From: Mycobacterium sp. SM1
GTDB lineage: Bacteria > Actinomycetota > Actinomycetes > Mycobacteriales > Mycobacteriaceae
NCBI RefSeq assembly: GCF_018361265.1
Contig: NZ_JAFLNH010000002.1
Span: 372,001 to 436,000, forward strand
Length of the DNA stretch: 64,000 bases
Direction of reading: 5' to 3'
Below are positions 47,013 through 56,426 of the stretch, piece by piece. The first letter of the stretch is position 1, and every line of letters begins with the position of its first letter. Under the pieces are notes generated by a model that was not told the origin of the DNA, searched no databases, and saw only the letters and a list, made by a program, of their open reading frames with translations. The translations under genes and the position numbers were made by a program.

Positions 47013-48374
47013 TCAAAAGGCCGCCACGGACTGCGGATCGGCGGCGGTTCCGCGGTGCGCTCGCGCGGCCGCGAAGCCGAGCTCCAGATCGGCGAGAATG
47101 TCCTCGATGCCCTCGATGCCGACGGCCAGCCGCACCAGCCCGGGGCTCACACCGGTGGACAGCTGTTCCTCGGGGGTGAGCTGGGAATGGGTCGTCGAGG
47201 CCGGGTGGATCACCAGCGAGCGCACGTCACCGATGTTGGCGACGTGGCTGTGCAGCTTGAGTGCGTTGACGAACGCCTTGCCGGCCTCGACACCACCGGC
47301 CAGTTCGAACGACAGCACTGCTCCGGTTCCCTTGGGCGCCAGTTTTTTCGCGCGCTCAAACCAGGGTGAGCCGGGCAGTCCCGCGTAGTTGACCGCAAGG
47401 ACGTCCTCGTGGCCGGCAAGGAACTCGGCCACCCGCTGTGCATTGGCGACGTGCCTTTCCACGCGAAGACTCAACGTTTCCAGGCCTTGGGCCACCAGGA
47501 ACGCGTTGAACGGTGAAGCCGCCGAGCCGTAATCGCGAAGTAGCTGGACGCGGGCCTTAACCGCGAACGCCGGTGGACCCAGCTCGGCGTATACCACGCC
47601 GTGATAGCTCGGATCGGGCGTGGTGAATTCGGGAAAGCGTCCGCTCGTCCAGTCGAAGGTGCCGCCGTCGACGATCACCCCCGCGATCGCGGCGCCGTGC
47701 CCGCCTAGGTATTTGGTAGCCGAGTGCACCACGATGTCGGCGCCGTGGGTGATCGGCTGGATCAGATAGGGGGTGGCAATGGTGTTGTCGACGATCAGCG
47801 GTACGCCGTTTTCATGGGCGACCGCCGACACTCCGGGCGTGTCGAGAATGTCGATCTGGGGATTGGAGATGGTCTCGCCGAAGAACGCCTTGGTGTTCGG
47901 CCGGACCGCGGACCGCCACGAGTCCAGGTCGTCGGGGTCGTCGACGAAGCTGACGTCGACACCGAGCTTGGGCAGCGAATAGTGAAACAGGTTGTAGGTG
48001 CCACCGTAGAGCCGCGGGCTAGACACGATGTGGTCGCCCGCACCGGCAAGGTTGAGTATCGCGAAGGTCTCAGCGGCCTGTCCGGACGCCAGGAACAGGG
48101 CTGCCGCACCGCCTTCCAGCGCGGCGATGCGCCGTTCGACAACCTCGGTGGTCGGGTTGCCGATCCGGGTGTAGATGTTGCCCGGGATCTCCAGACCGAA
48201 CAGGGCCGCGGCGTGCGCGGTGTCGTCGAAGGTGTAGGAGGTGGTCTGATAGATCGGCAGGGCGCGCGCGTTGGTAACCGGGTCCGGCCGTTGGCCGACG
48301 TGGATCTGCTTCGTCTCAAACGACCAGTGTGCGGTCGGGTCGTTGTCGTTGCCGGTGTCGTTTTGGAGGCTCAC
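47013..48374 (-). CDS. metC: O-acetylhomoserine sulfhydrylase (MetC/MetZ)
   Basis: 453 residues, PLP-dependent Cys/Met metabolism enzyme. It makes homocysteine from O-acetylhomoserine and sulfide. PLP-lysine is in [15 protein letters not shown] (about 218), with phosphate-binding [10 protein letters not shown] and the aspartate in [12 protein letters not shown]. The length and the [12 protein letters not shown] insert fit the OAH sulfhydrylase subgroup, named metC (Rv3340) in M. tuberculosis. The GTG start follows a long leader carrying a riboswitch and a short ORF. metX and the methyltransferase follow in the same operon. Confidence 0.94.
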   Translation of the reverse strand: MSLQNDTGNDNDPTAHWSFETKQIHVGQRPDPVTNARALPIYQTTSYTFDDTAHAAALFGLEIPGNIYTRIGNPTTEVVERRIAALEGGAAALFLASGQAAETFAILNLAGAGDHIVSSPRLYGGTYNLFHYSLPKLGVDVSFVDDPDDLDSWRSAVRPNTKAFFGETISNPQIDILDTPGVSAVAHENGVPLIVDNTIATPYLIQPITHGADIVVHSATKYLGGHGAAIAGVIVDGGTFDWTSGRFPEFTTPDPSYHGVVYAELGPPAFAVKARVQLLRDYGSAASPFNAFLVAQGLETLSLRVERHVANAQRVAEFLAGHEDVLAVNYAGLPGSPWFERAKKLAPKGTGAVLSFELAGGVEAGKAFVNALKLHSHVANIGDVRSLVIHPASTTHSQLTPEEQLSTGVSPGLVRLAVGIEGIEDILADLELGFAAARAHRGTAADPQSVAAF

Positions 48375-48484
48375 CTCGGTGGCTTTCTGCTCGGGGTTTA
48401 GTAAAGGTATTTAGTAAGGGTGGGTGCGGTGCCCGCAGTCACCTGCGACGCCATCGGTGATGACGTCAGTTGGCGGCCATCGGC

Positions 48485-48529
48485 TCAGTGACAACGACAC
48501 ATAGCGGGCCGGCCCACAGAGGAGCGCAT
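48485..48529 (-). CDS. Short leader ORF ending Cys-Arg-Cys-His upstream of metC
   Basis: A 14-codon ORF, MRSSVGRPAMCRCH, lies between the riboswitch and metC, with an AGGGA ribosome binding site 7 bases ahead of its ATG. An in-frame ATG at 48562 would make it 25 codons. Both cysteines use TGT, the minor cysteine codon in high-GC mycobacteria, and lie next to the stop. Cysteine-rich leader ORFs are known in mycobacteria as cysteine-responsive attenuators, and cysteine is tied to the sulfide used by MetC. The role here is an inference. Confidence 0.45.
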   Translation of the reverse strand: MRSSVGRPAMCRCH

Positions 48530-48566
48530 CAGGTTTCCCTGTCTACTCGGGGGGCCCGTCATGGCG

Positions 48567-48686
48567 GACCCGCGCTTGCCGCGTAGCCGGTGGTGGCTAC
48601 TCAACCTGGTCATCACCCGGGGCACCCCACCGCGGTTGGAGGGTTGCCGGCCAGCAAGCCGGGGCTTGGCGCTGGCGCTCATGACC
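48567..48686 (-). ncRNA. SAM-IV riboswitch controlling metC-metX
   Basis: On the minus strand from 48686 the sequence reads GGTCATGAGCGCCAGCGCCA, then AGCCCCGGCTTGCTGGCCGG, CAACCCTCCAACCGCGGTGG, GGTGCCCCGGGTGATGACC and ends GCGGCAAGCGCGGGTC. This is the SAM-IV core: GGTCAT pairs with ATGACC (P1), the GGCTTGCTGGCC and CAACC elements form the SAM site, and the 3' pseudoknot arm is GCGGCAAGCGCGGG. It nearly equals the mycobacterial SAM-IV used for structural work. Binding of SAM should lower expression of the methionine genes 190 bases downstream. Confidence 0.95.
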
Positions 48687-48725
48687 GAGAGAAAGGTTAT
48701 CGCATGACCCCAACCCCGCGCCACC

Positions 48726-48816
48726 CAGGCACCGAAGGCGACGGCGAGTGAGCGACGCTCACGAGCGAGGAGCCGAGTAGCAGGCACCGAAGGCGACGGC
48801 GAGTGAGCGACGCTCA
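48726..48816. repeat. Two identical 36-bp direct repeats
   Basis: The unit begins CAGGCACCGAAGGCGACGGC and ends GAGTGAGCGACGCTCA. Copies at 48726-48761 and 48781-48816 are identical, separated by 19 bases (period 55). Each copy contains the small palindrome TGAGCG-A-CGCTCA. They lie upstream of the riboswitch and of icd, in the gap shared by divergent genes, and so could overlap promoters of either. Not a CRISPR: only two units. Confidence 0.8.
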
Positions 48817-48997
48817 GGGCTCCGCGACAGCGCTACCGGACCGAAAGTACTCATCAGTAGCTGCAAGGGCGTTCCGCTCGACTGTGGGCGGTCAGATGGC
48901 TCCTTGTAGTCTGGCCTGGGAGTGGCCGACCGCTGCGCTCACACGGCCGGCCACAAGCGCTCACCAGGCGATCGTTGCGCAGGAGGACCGGGTTCAC

Positions 48998-50224
48998 ATG
49001 TCCAGCGGATCCAAGATCAAAGTCGAAGGCACCGTAGTAGAACTCGATGGTGACGAGATGACGCGTGTCATCTGGAAGCTCATCAAAGATATGCTGATCT
49101 TTCCGCACCTGGACATCAATCTCGAGTATTACGATCTGGGTATCGAGCATCGTGACGCCACCGATGACCAGGTGACGATCGACGCGGCGTATGCGATCAA
49201 AAAGCACGGTGTCGGCGTCAAATGCGCCACTATTACTCCCGACGAGGCGCGGGTCAAGGAATTCAATCTGAAGAAGATGTGGCTCTCGCCGAATGGGACG
49301 ATTCGAAACATATTGGGCGGAACTATTTTTCGCGAACCAATCATAATCTCGAATGTCCCACGGCTGGTTCCGCACTGGACCAAGCCGATCGTCATCGGCC
49401 GCCATGCCTTCGGCGACCAGTACCGGGCGACCAATTTCAAGGTTGACCGGCCGGGCACCGTCACACTGACCTTCATTCCCGAGGACGGTGGCGAGCCGAT
49501 CGTGCATGAGATGGTGCGCATCCCCGAGGACGGCGGTGTGGTGATGGGGATGTACAACTTTAAAAAATCCATCCAGGATTTCGCTCGGGCGTCATTCGCC
49601 TACGGGCTGCAAGAGCACTACCCGGTATATCTATCAACAAAAAACACCATCCTCAAGGCCTACGACGGCATGTTCAAAGACGAGTTTCAGCGCATCTACG
49701 ACGAGGAGTTCAAGGACGAGTTCGAAGCGGCCGGGCTGACCTATGAACACCGGTTGATCGATGACATGGTCGCGGCTTGCCTCAAGTGGGAAGGCGGCTA
49801 TGTGTGGGCGTGCAAGAACTACGACGGCGACGTCCAATCCGATACGGTTGCGCAAGGCTATGGCTCGCTGGGGTTGATGACGTCGGTGTTGATGACAGCA
49901 GACGGCAACACGGTGGAGGCCGAAGCCGCCCACGGCACGGTCACCCGGCATTTTCGCCAATACCAGGAAGGCAAGCCGACGTCCACCAACCCGATTGCCT
50001 CGATTTTCGCCTGGACCCGCGGACTTCAGCACCGCGGCAAGCTTGACAACACCCCCGAGGTGATCGGCTTCGCCCGGAAGTTGGAGGAGGTCGTGATCGG
50101 CACGGTCGAGGATGGGCAGATGACCAAGGACCTGGCCGTGCTGATCGGGCCGGAGCAGTCCTGGCTGAACACCGAGGAGTTCCTCGGTGCTATCGCCGAC
50201 AATTTGAAAAAGGCACTCGGCTAA
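48998..50224 (+). CDS. icd1: NADP-dependent isocitrate dehydrogenase (Icd1 type)
   Basis: 408 residues from ATG 48998, supported by AGGAGG; a longer frame upstream is not coding. It decarboxylates isocitrate to 2-oxoglutarate with NADP+. It is the eukaryote-like homodimeric class: [13 protein letters not shown] at the N-terminus, substrate-binding [19 protein letters not shown] (serine and arginines near 95-110), metal-binding aspartates in [20 protein letters not shown], and the NADP site [11 protein letters not shown] (about 305-315). It is divergent from metC and convergent with the hydrolase. Confidence 0.95.
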   Translation: MSSGSKIKVEGTVVELDGDEMTRVIWKLIKDMLIFPHLDINLEYYDLGIEHRDATDDQVTIDAAYAIKKHGVGVKCATITPDEARVKEFNLKKMWLSPNGTIRNILGGTIFREPIIISNVPRLVPHWTKPIVIGRHAFGDQYRATNFKVDRPGTVTLTFIPEDGGEPIVHEMVRIPEDGGVVMGMYNFKKSIQDFARASFAYGLQEHYPVYLSTKNTILKAYDGMFKDEFQRIYDEEFKDEFEAAGLTYEHRLIDDMVAACLKWEGGYVWACKNYDGDVQSDTVAQGYGSLGLMTSVLMTADGNTVEAEAAHGTVTRHFRQYQEGKPTSTNPIASIFAWTRGLQHRGKLDNTPEVIGFARKLEEVVIGTVEDGQMTKDLAVLIGPEQSWLNTEEFLGAIADNLKKALG

Positions 50225-51072
50225 CCCGCCGACGGTTCGACCGTGTGGATCGGCCGACTGTGCTGGTCGAGAAAGTCGGCGATGACCTCCGTGACCCGCT
50301 GTGGCGCCTCGAACATCGGGATGTGCCCAAGACCGTCCAGTGTCCTGACCACGGTGGTGGCAGGCAGGTGGTCGGTGAAATACGCGCTGAACCTGCGCGG
50401 AGGCACCACCCGATCCTTTTCGCAGAGCACCAGTTGCGTGGGCACGGCGGTAGCGGCCAGGTCCATCAGCCCGGGCAGCAGCAACGATTTAACCAGCAAC
50501 TGAAAGTAAGCCGGGCAATGCGCGAGGTCGTCGATGATCGCGCTGAGTTCGCGTTCGCTTACCCCATCGGGAGATCCACTGATCGGCAGGGTGCCTATTC
50601 GCCGGCTCCCCGGCAGAAGCAACATGCGCGGACCCAGCCAGCGGGCCAGCACCCACACCGGCAGACCTCCGGCGAACTTGCCGATCACCTCGAATTTCGT
50701 CACACTCCACCGCTTCCAGCCACCCGCGGGCGCGATCGCGGTGACAGTCCGCGCCCGTCCCCGACTCTCCAGCTCGAACGCCACCCATCCGCCGAGCGAG
50801 TTGCCGACGATGTGCGCGGTGTTCCAGCCCAGGTCGTCAAGCTGCCGCTCGACGTGGTCGGCCAGCACCGCGGAACTGAGGAATCGGGTGTGCGGGGGCG
50901 GCCCACCGTTGTGGCCGGCCATTGTCGGCGCGAACACCTCGTAGCGGCCGGTATCGGCCAACCGCTGCGCCACGTTTTCCCAGGCCAGCTGTGACATCAG
51001 GAACGGATGGAGCAGCAGGACCGGTTCACCGGCTCCCAGGTGGATCGGTGTCCGGGTCGTGGTCCGAGGCAT
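50221..51072 (-). CDS. Alpha/beta-hydrolase (Rv3338/Rv3337-like)
   Basis: 283 residues from ATG 51072. The triad: nucleophile Ser in [14 protein letters not shown] (about 98), Asp in [12 protein letters not shown] (about 225), His in [13 protein letters not shown] (about 255); oxyanion [17 protein letters not shown]. There is no signal peptide. The substrate is unknown. M. tuberculosis carries two shorter adjacent ORFs here (Rv3337, Rv3338), which look like pieces of this protein, so this species probably keeps the intact form. The stop overlaps the icd1 stop (CTAA); the start is divergent from trpS. Confidence 0.88.
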   Translation of the reverse strand: MPRTTTRTPIHLGAGEPVLLLHPFLMSQLAWENVAQRLADTGRYEVFAPTMAGHNGGPPPHTRFLSSAVLADHVERQLDDLGWNTAHIVGNSLGGWVAFELESRGRARTVTAIAPAGGWKRWSVTKFEVIGKFAGGLPVWVLARWLGPRMLLLPGSRRIGTLPISGSPDGVSERELSAIIDDLAHCPAYFQLLVKSLLLPGLMDLAATAVPTQLVLCEKDRVVPPRRFSAYFTDHLPATTVVRTLDGLGHIPMFEAPQRVTEVIADFLDQHSRPIHTVEPSAG

Positions 51073-51185
51073 GGTGCCGACACTAAGGGTGATACCGCCG
51101 GTACCGCAAGGCGCGTGCAGGTGTGTCGCCGTGCTGGGGGGTCGCATACCGGGTGGCCGCAGCGTGCCGGCCGGCAACAACGTGA

Positions 51186-52220
<1,035 letters not shown>

Positions 52221-52232
52221 GCTGGTATCGGC

Positions 52233-53138
52233 ATGAGCGAAGCGGCCGCACCCGGAATTCTGCATCGGCTGCGAGCGAGGTACGGATGGGTCGACCACGC
52301 CGTGCGGGCCAACGAGCGCTACACCGACTGCAAGGGTAATTTCTATGCAGCCGGCCTCGCCTACTACACGATCTTCGCGTTATTCCCGTTGCTGATGGTT
52401 GGTTTCGCGATCACCGGATTCATCCTGTCACGTCGGCTCGATCTGCTGGCTCAGATTGACGACAAAATCAGGTCGTCGGTGTCGGGCGAGTTGGGCCGCC
52501 AACTGATCGACCTGATGGGGTTAGCGATCGCCTCGCGCACGTCGGTCGGTGTCATCGGCCTGGTCGCCGCGGCCTGGGCAGGTCTGGGGTGGATGGCGAA
52601 TCTGCGTGAAGCGCTGAGCCAGATGTGGAAACAACGCACGAGGTCAGCCGGTTTTGCGCGAACCAAACTCTCGGACCTGGCAGCCATGACCTCAGCGGTT
52701 GTGGTGACCCTCGTCACCGTAGCGCTGACCGCGCTGGGGGATGCGGCGACAATGGCTAATGTATTGCGATGGCTTGGAGTCCATTATTTTCCAGTGTTAG
52801 GCGGGTTTCTTCGCGGTGCATCTCTGGTGATGTCCTGGGTGGTGTCGTGGTTGCTGTTCACGTGGGTGATAGCAAGGCTGCCGCGGGAAGCGATCAGCTT
52901 TAAAAGCTCGATCCGGGCAGGCTTGATCGCGGCGATCGGTTTCGAGTTGTTCCAGCAGGTGGCGTCGATCTACCTGCGGTTGGTTCTGCGCAGCCCGGCG
53001 GGTGCGACGTTTGGTCCGGTAGTGGGCCTGATGGTGTTCGCGTACATCACCGCTCGGTTGGTGCTGTTCGCCACCGCATGGGCGGCGACCTCACCGGACA
53101 ACCTTCGCGCGGCGCCCGGCTGTCCTCCCGATCCGTAA
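52233..53138 (+). CDS. YihY/UPF0761 family inner membrane protein (Rv3335c-like)
   Basis: 301 residues, integral membrane protein with about six helices: FYAAGLAYYTIFALFPLLMV (37-56), VGVIGLVAAAWAGLGWMANL (about 107-126), LAAMTSAVVVTLVTVALTAL, SLVMSWVVSWLLFTWVIARL, a fifth near ELFQQVASIYLRLVLR and a sixth in GLMVFAYITARLVLFATAW. The YihY/RNase BN-like fold was once misnamed tRNA nuclease; the function is unknown and an envelope transport role is only suggested for the family. It lies 12 bases after trpS. Confidence 0.9.
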   Translation: MSEAAAPGILHRLRARYGWVDHAVRANERYTDCKGNFYAAGLAYYTIFALFPLLMVGFAITGFILSRRLDLLAQIDDKIRSSVSGELGRQLIDLMGLAIASRTSVGVIGLVAAAWAGLGWMANLREALSQMWKQRTRSAGFARTKLSDLAAMTSAVVVTLVTVALTALGDAATMANVLRWLGVHYFPVLGGFLRGASLVMSWVVSWLLFTWVIARLPREAISFKSSIRAGLIAAIGFELFQQVASIYLRLVLRSPAGATFGPVVGLMVFAYITARLVLFATAWAATSPDNLRAAPGCPPDP

Positions 53139-53145
53139 AAGAGGG

Positions 53146-53842
53146 CTAACAGCTGACCCGGTCAAGCCCGAGGACGCGGGCCAGTGTGCCCGAGGTCATC
53201 CGCACGGCGGCGACCAGCGCCGCATCCGAATGCGCGCCGGCCACGGTGCGAAAGAGCTGATCCATGGTAGCGGTGCTGCCGGCGCTGGTCGACGTTGTAC
53301 GCACCCGCGCCACGCCCGAGACGATGTCGACCGGCAGCGGCCTCGGGGTGAACATGTACCCCGTCGGTGATCAGCTCGACTGTCACCCTCGGATCGTCCA
53401 GCAGGGCAAGGGCGGGCCCGGGCTCGCGGTGATGCATCGGGCGCATCGCGTTGAACAAATGGGTGCCAACCGTGGCGCCGCAGCTGTTCGGGATCATGTG
53501 CACCGTGGCGTGCCGAGCTCAGCCACGGCCCCTCCAGATGGATACCGGCGATGATCTCGGCGCGTGCCGCGGTGGCGAGCGCCCGCACCCCGCTGAGCAG
53601 ATCACCGGGAGATGCGGCGATTAGGCTGGCCAGCGTCGTGGTGGTGCCGTGCCGCAAGTGAAACTCGGCGGCGCGCGCGATTTGCGTTGCGCTCGCGACG
53701 GTGTAAGAGGCACTGCCGCCGCCGTGCACGTGCATGTCAATGAACCCGGGCGTCGCAATCGAATCCGGGAAGACGGCGGTCGCCGGCCGGGGTGGTTCGC
53801 CGGCGCCGCAATCCAGGATCCGCCGGCGGCGATCAGCGTCAC
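53146..53842 (-). pseudogene. nagA: N-acetylglucosamine-6-phosphate deacetylase, degraded
   Basis: Pieces of NagA follow one another in changing frames. From GTG 53842: TLIAAGG, then in another frame ILDCGAGEPPRPATAVFPDS and ATPGFIDMHVHGGGSASYTV with the metal-binding HVH, on to IAGIHLEGPWLSSARHGAHD. A jump skips over 100 residues to ATVGTHLFNAMRPMHHREPG and ELITDGVHVHP. A last frame gives STATMDQLFRTVAG and ends TLARVLGLDRVSC. The total is about 230 codons against about 380 in the family, with at least three frameshifts and one internal deletion, so it is not functional. Confidence 0.88.
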
Positions 53843-53922
53843 AACGTCTGCATGATCTCGTTTCGACCGCGTGGCGTGCTGTCGGCGAAGCGCCTCACCC
53901 GAAGGAGCGTTGCCAACCCCGG

Positions 53923-54939
53923 TTAGCGTTTGCTCATCGTGAGGGTCCCTTTGGTGGTGAGCACCTTCGCGGCGGTGATCTTCTCCGCCTTGCGGGCCTC
54001 TCGCTCCAGGTAGCGCTGTTTGGACACCTCGAATTTGTCGCAGGCCTCCTCAAGCTCCTTGACCAGCAGCGCCAGGTCATCACGCATCCGGGCGGCCTCA
54101 CCGGTGAAATCGTCGCGTTCGAAGACGCGCCATTTTCTCAGCACCGGCATCACGACCTCGTCGAGATGGATCCGGGGATCATACACACCTCCGACGGCGA
54201 TGATGACGGCCTTGCGGCGGAACTCCGGCACCGTGTACCCCGGCATCTTGAAATTCCGCAGCACCCGGTGCACCGATTTCATCGCCTGGTTGGGCGCGAT
54301 TTCCAGGCCGGCGGCGGTGACGTCGCGGTAGAAGATCATGTGCAGGTTCTCGTCATGCGACACCCTGGCCATCAGCTGGTCGGCGATTGTCTCGTGGCAG
54401 GCCTTGCCGGTATTGCGGTGAGACACCCGGGTAGCCAATTCCTGGAACGAGACGTAAACCACCGAATCGAACAAGCTTTCGGCAAACAAGTCGCCCTGAT
54501 GGTTCTGGCCCGGGCTGAAGCCCCGTGTCATCTGCTCGACGCGCAGTTTCTCCAATTCGACCGGGTCGACCGCACGGGTCACCACCAGGTAGTCGCGCAG
54601 TGCGGTGCTGTGCCGGTTTTCCTCGGCGGTCCAGCGGTTCACCCACTGCCCCCAGGGGCCGTCCATGCCGAAGTTCATCGCAATCTCGCGGTGATATGCG
54701 GGGAGGTTGTCCTCGGTCAGTAGGTTCTGCACCATTGCCACTCGGGCGACGTCGGAGAGTTGGCACTGCCCGGGCTCCCAGTCCTGACCGCCGAGGGCGT
54801 AGAAGTTCTTGCCGTCGGACCAGGGAATGTAGTCGTGCGGATTCCACTCCTTGAACTTCGCAAGGTGACGGTTGAGAAGGTGCTCCACCGTCGGCTCCAG
54901 TGCTGCCAGCAGTTGCTCGTGGGTCAAGTCGTTGGGCAT
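53923..54939 (-). CDS. desA: Acyl-ACP desaturase, DesA1/DesA2 type
   Basis: 338 residues, the exact length of M. tuberculosis DesA1. It is a soluble diiron desaturase that introduces a double bond into acyl chains on the way to mycolic acids. The ligand pattern is complete: E in NLLTEDNLPAYH, E-x2-H in WTAEENRHSTAL, E in VSFQELATRVSH and E-x2-H in SHDENLHMIFYRD. The central PGQNHQG and RRKAVIIAVGGVYDPRIHLD blocks are DesA-specific. M. tuberculosis does not, as I recall, have a desA gene at this place, so it looks like an additional or relocated paralogue. The start has GGAAGG upstream. Confidence 0.92.
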   Translation of the reverse strand: MPNDLTHEQLLAALEPTVEHLLNRHLAKFKEWNPHDYIPWSDGKNFYALGGQDWEPGQCQLSDVARVAMVQNLLTEDNLPAYHREIAMNFGMDGPWGQWVNRWTAEENRHSTALRDYLVVTRAVDPVELEKLRVEQMTRGFSPGQNHQGDLFAESLFDSVVYVSFQELATRVSHRNTGKACHETIADQLMARVSHDENLHMIFYRDVTAAGLEIAPNQAMKSVHRVLRNFKMPGYTVPEFRRKAVIIAVGGVYDPRIHLDEVVMPVLRKWRVFERDDFTGEAARMRDDLALLVKELEEACDKFEVSKQRYLEREARKAEKITAAKVLTTKGTLTMSKR

Positions 54940-54958
54940 GGCACCTTCCAGTTATATG

Positions 54959-54992
54959 TATCTGTCAGTTGCAGGTAATATATCTGTGCAAC
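54959..54992. promoter_or_regulatory. Candidate operator upstream of the desaturase gene
   Basis: GTTGCA (54968-54973) and TGCAAC (54987-54992) form an inverted repeat with 13 bases between. TATCTGT is also repeated directly at 54959 and 54981 (22-base step). The segment starts 20 bases upstream of the start codon and is AT-rich, so it probably overlaps the promoter. A TetR-type lipid regulator is a reasonable guess, given how desA genes are controlled in mycobacteria. Confidence 0.45.
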
Positions 54993-55132
54993 CCGGTCAC
55001 ATACAAGTTGGACACGCCGTAACGTTTGCTTTGCGCTTGGTGGCTTGCTCGGGACGCCCAGGGAGGTAGGCGGCGGGCGCTGACGGGCGCAGCGGGCCGC
55101 GGCGAGAGCCGGGTAATCGGACTTAGGGCGAT

Positions 55133-56347
55133 TTAGGGCGCCAATCGGCGGTTCATCGAGCGTGCGACCGTCATCAGCCCGAACACGATCAGTGAGCCGA
55201 TGACAGCCACTCCCACCCGCACCGGAAGCGCATCGTTGGGCGAGGCGATCGCGCCGTCTGGGACGGCGTTGCGGGCCCCATCGGCATTGGCTTTGGCGGC
55301 GACCAGCGCCGGATCGGGTTCGACAAGCGTCCCGACCCGGGTGCCCGGGGTGGTGGTGAACCCGTAATCCAGCAGATGAGCCGCCTGTTCCCACGGCGGA
55401 ATCGGCTGGCGGGTCCCGTGCAGCAGCACCGCCATCAGCCGGCGCCCGTCCCGATTGGCGGCGCCGACGAACGTCTGCCCGGCGTCGTCGGTGTAGCCGG
55501 TTTTGCCGCCCAGCGCGCCGGGATAGTTGTAGAGCAGCTGATTGTCGTTTTCCAGCTGGTAGCCGGGGTGGTCGCCATGGCCGGGGAAATCGAAGGCCCG
55601 CGTCGCGACGATGCCGGCGAAGGTGGGGTTCTGCCAGGCGTAGCGGTAGAACAGGGCGATGTCATAGGCCGAGGTGCTCATGCCGGGCCCGTCCAGCCCG
55701 GACGGCGTTGCCACCCGGGTGTCGCGGCCTCCGAGCTTGCGGGCCAGCACGTTGATCTTCTCCAGCGCGATCTGCATGCCGCCAAGCTGCCTGGCCAGAG
55801 CGTGAGCGGCGTCGTTGCCGGAATGCATCAGCAACCCATGCAGCAACTGGTTGACGGTGTAGGCGCCGTCGGGGGCCACGCCGACCTTGGTGCCTTCGAC
55901 CGCCGCGTCTTCGGCGGTGCCGGCCACCGCGGTGTTGAGGTTGAGCTCGTTGAGCGCTGCCAGGGCGATCAGCACCTTGATGACGCTGGCGGGGCGGTGA
56001 CGCCCGTGCGGGTCTTTGGCCGCGATGACCGCGCCGCTGTCCAGGTCGGCCACCAGCCAGGCATCGGCGGACACATCACCGGGCACCGGCGGTGCGCCGG
56101 GTGCGGTAATCACACCGCAACTGCCCAGCGCATCCCCGCCGACGGGGCTAGCGGGCACGGGCAGCGGAAGAGGGGGGTCGCCGACCCTGGGGATCTCCGA
56201 GGAGTCCACCGCGGGCGGGGTAGACAGCTTGTAGGGGCAACCGTCAGGCGCCACGTTCGGCTCGGCGCCCGCGCCCGGCGTGCCCGGCAGCGCGAACGCC
56301 AACACAACCGTTGCCGCCAGGCACGATGCGAAACGGACAAAAGCCAT
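55133..56347 (-). CDS. dacB1: D-alanyl-D-alanine carboxypeptidase DacB1
   Basis: 404 residues, penicillin-binding S11 peptidase that trims the terminal D-Ala from peptidoglycan stem peptides. A signal peptide spans about 1-28 ([19 protein letters not shown]). The catalytic motifs are SxxK in [12 protein letters not shown] (about 120), SGN in [13 protein letters not shown] (about 175) and KTG in [13 protein letters not shown] (about 283). A C-terminal membrane anchor ([17 protein letters not shown]) and short basic tail follow, so the enzyme faces the periplasm. It lies next to the aminotransferase gene as in M. tuberculosis. Confidence 0.94.
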   Translation of the reverse strand: MAFVRFASCLAATVVLAFALPGTPGAGAEPNVAPDGCPYKLSTPPAVDSSEIPRVGDPPLPLPVPASPVGGDALGSCGVITAPGAPPVPGDVSADAWLVADLDSGAVIAAKDPHGRHRPASVIKVLIALAALNELNLNTAVAGTAEDAAVEGTKVGVAPDGAYTVNQLLHGLLMHSGNDAAHALARQLGGMQIALEKINVLARKLGGRDTRVATPSGLDGPGMSTSAYDIALFYRYAWQNPTFAGIVATRAFDFPGHGDHPGYQLENDNQLLYNYPGALGGKTGYTDDAGQTFVGAANRDGRRLMAVLLHGTRQPIPPWEQAAHLLDYGFTTTPGTRVGTLVEPDPALVAAKANADGARNAVPDGAIASPNDALPVRVGVAVIGSLIVFGLMTVARSMNRRLAP

Positions 56348-56426
56348 CGTCTGTGCAGACTAGGCGATGAGCACCCGGATCTCGCGGCGCCGCGCTGTAA
56401 TCGATGGACGCAACTCCGCGGCCAGA

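Noticed and set aside
48726..48816. Minimal CRISPR of two 36-base repeats
   Set aside because: Only two units with a 19-base spacer, no leader or cas genes, and the unit is a simple GC-rich repeat.
48803..48997. 65-codon extension of isocitrate dehydrogenase
   Set aside because: Not family-like, crosses a direct repeat, and the ATG at 48998 has AGGAGG.
53734..54723. 329-codon plus-strand frame opposite the desaturase
   Set aside because: Antisense to a gene with full diiron ligand set; no family resemblance.
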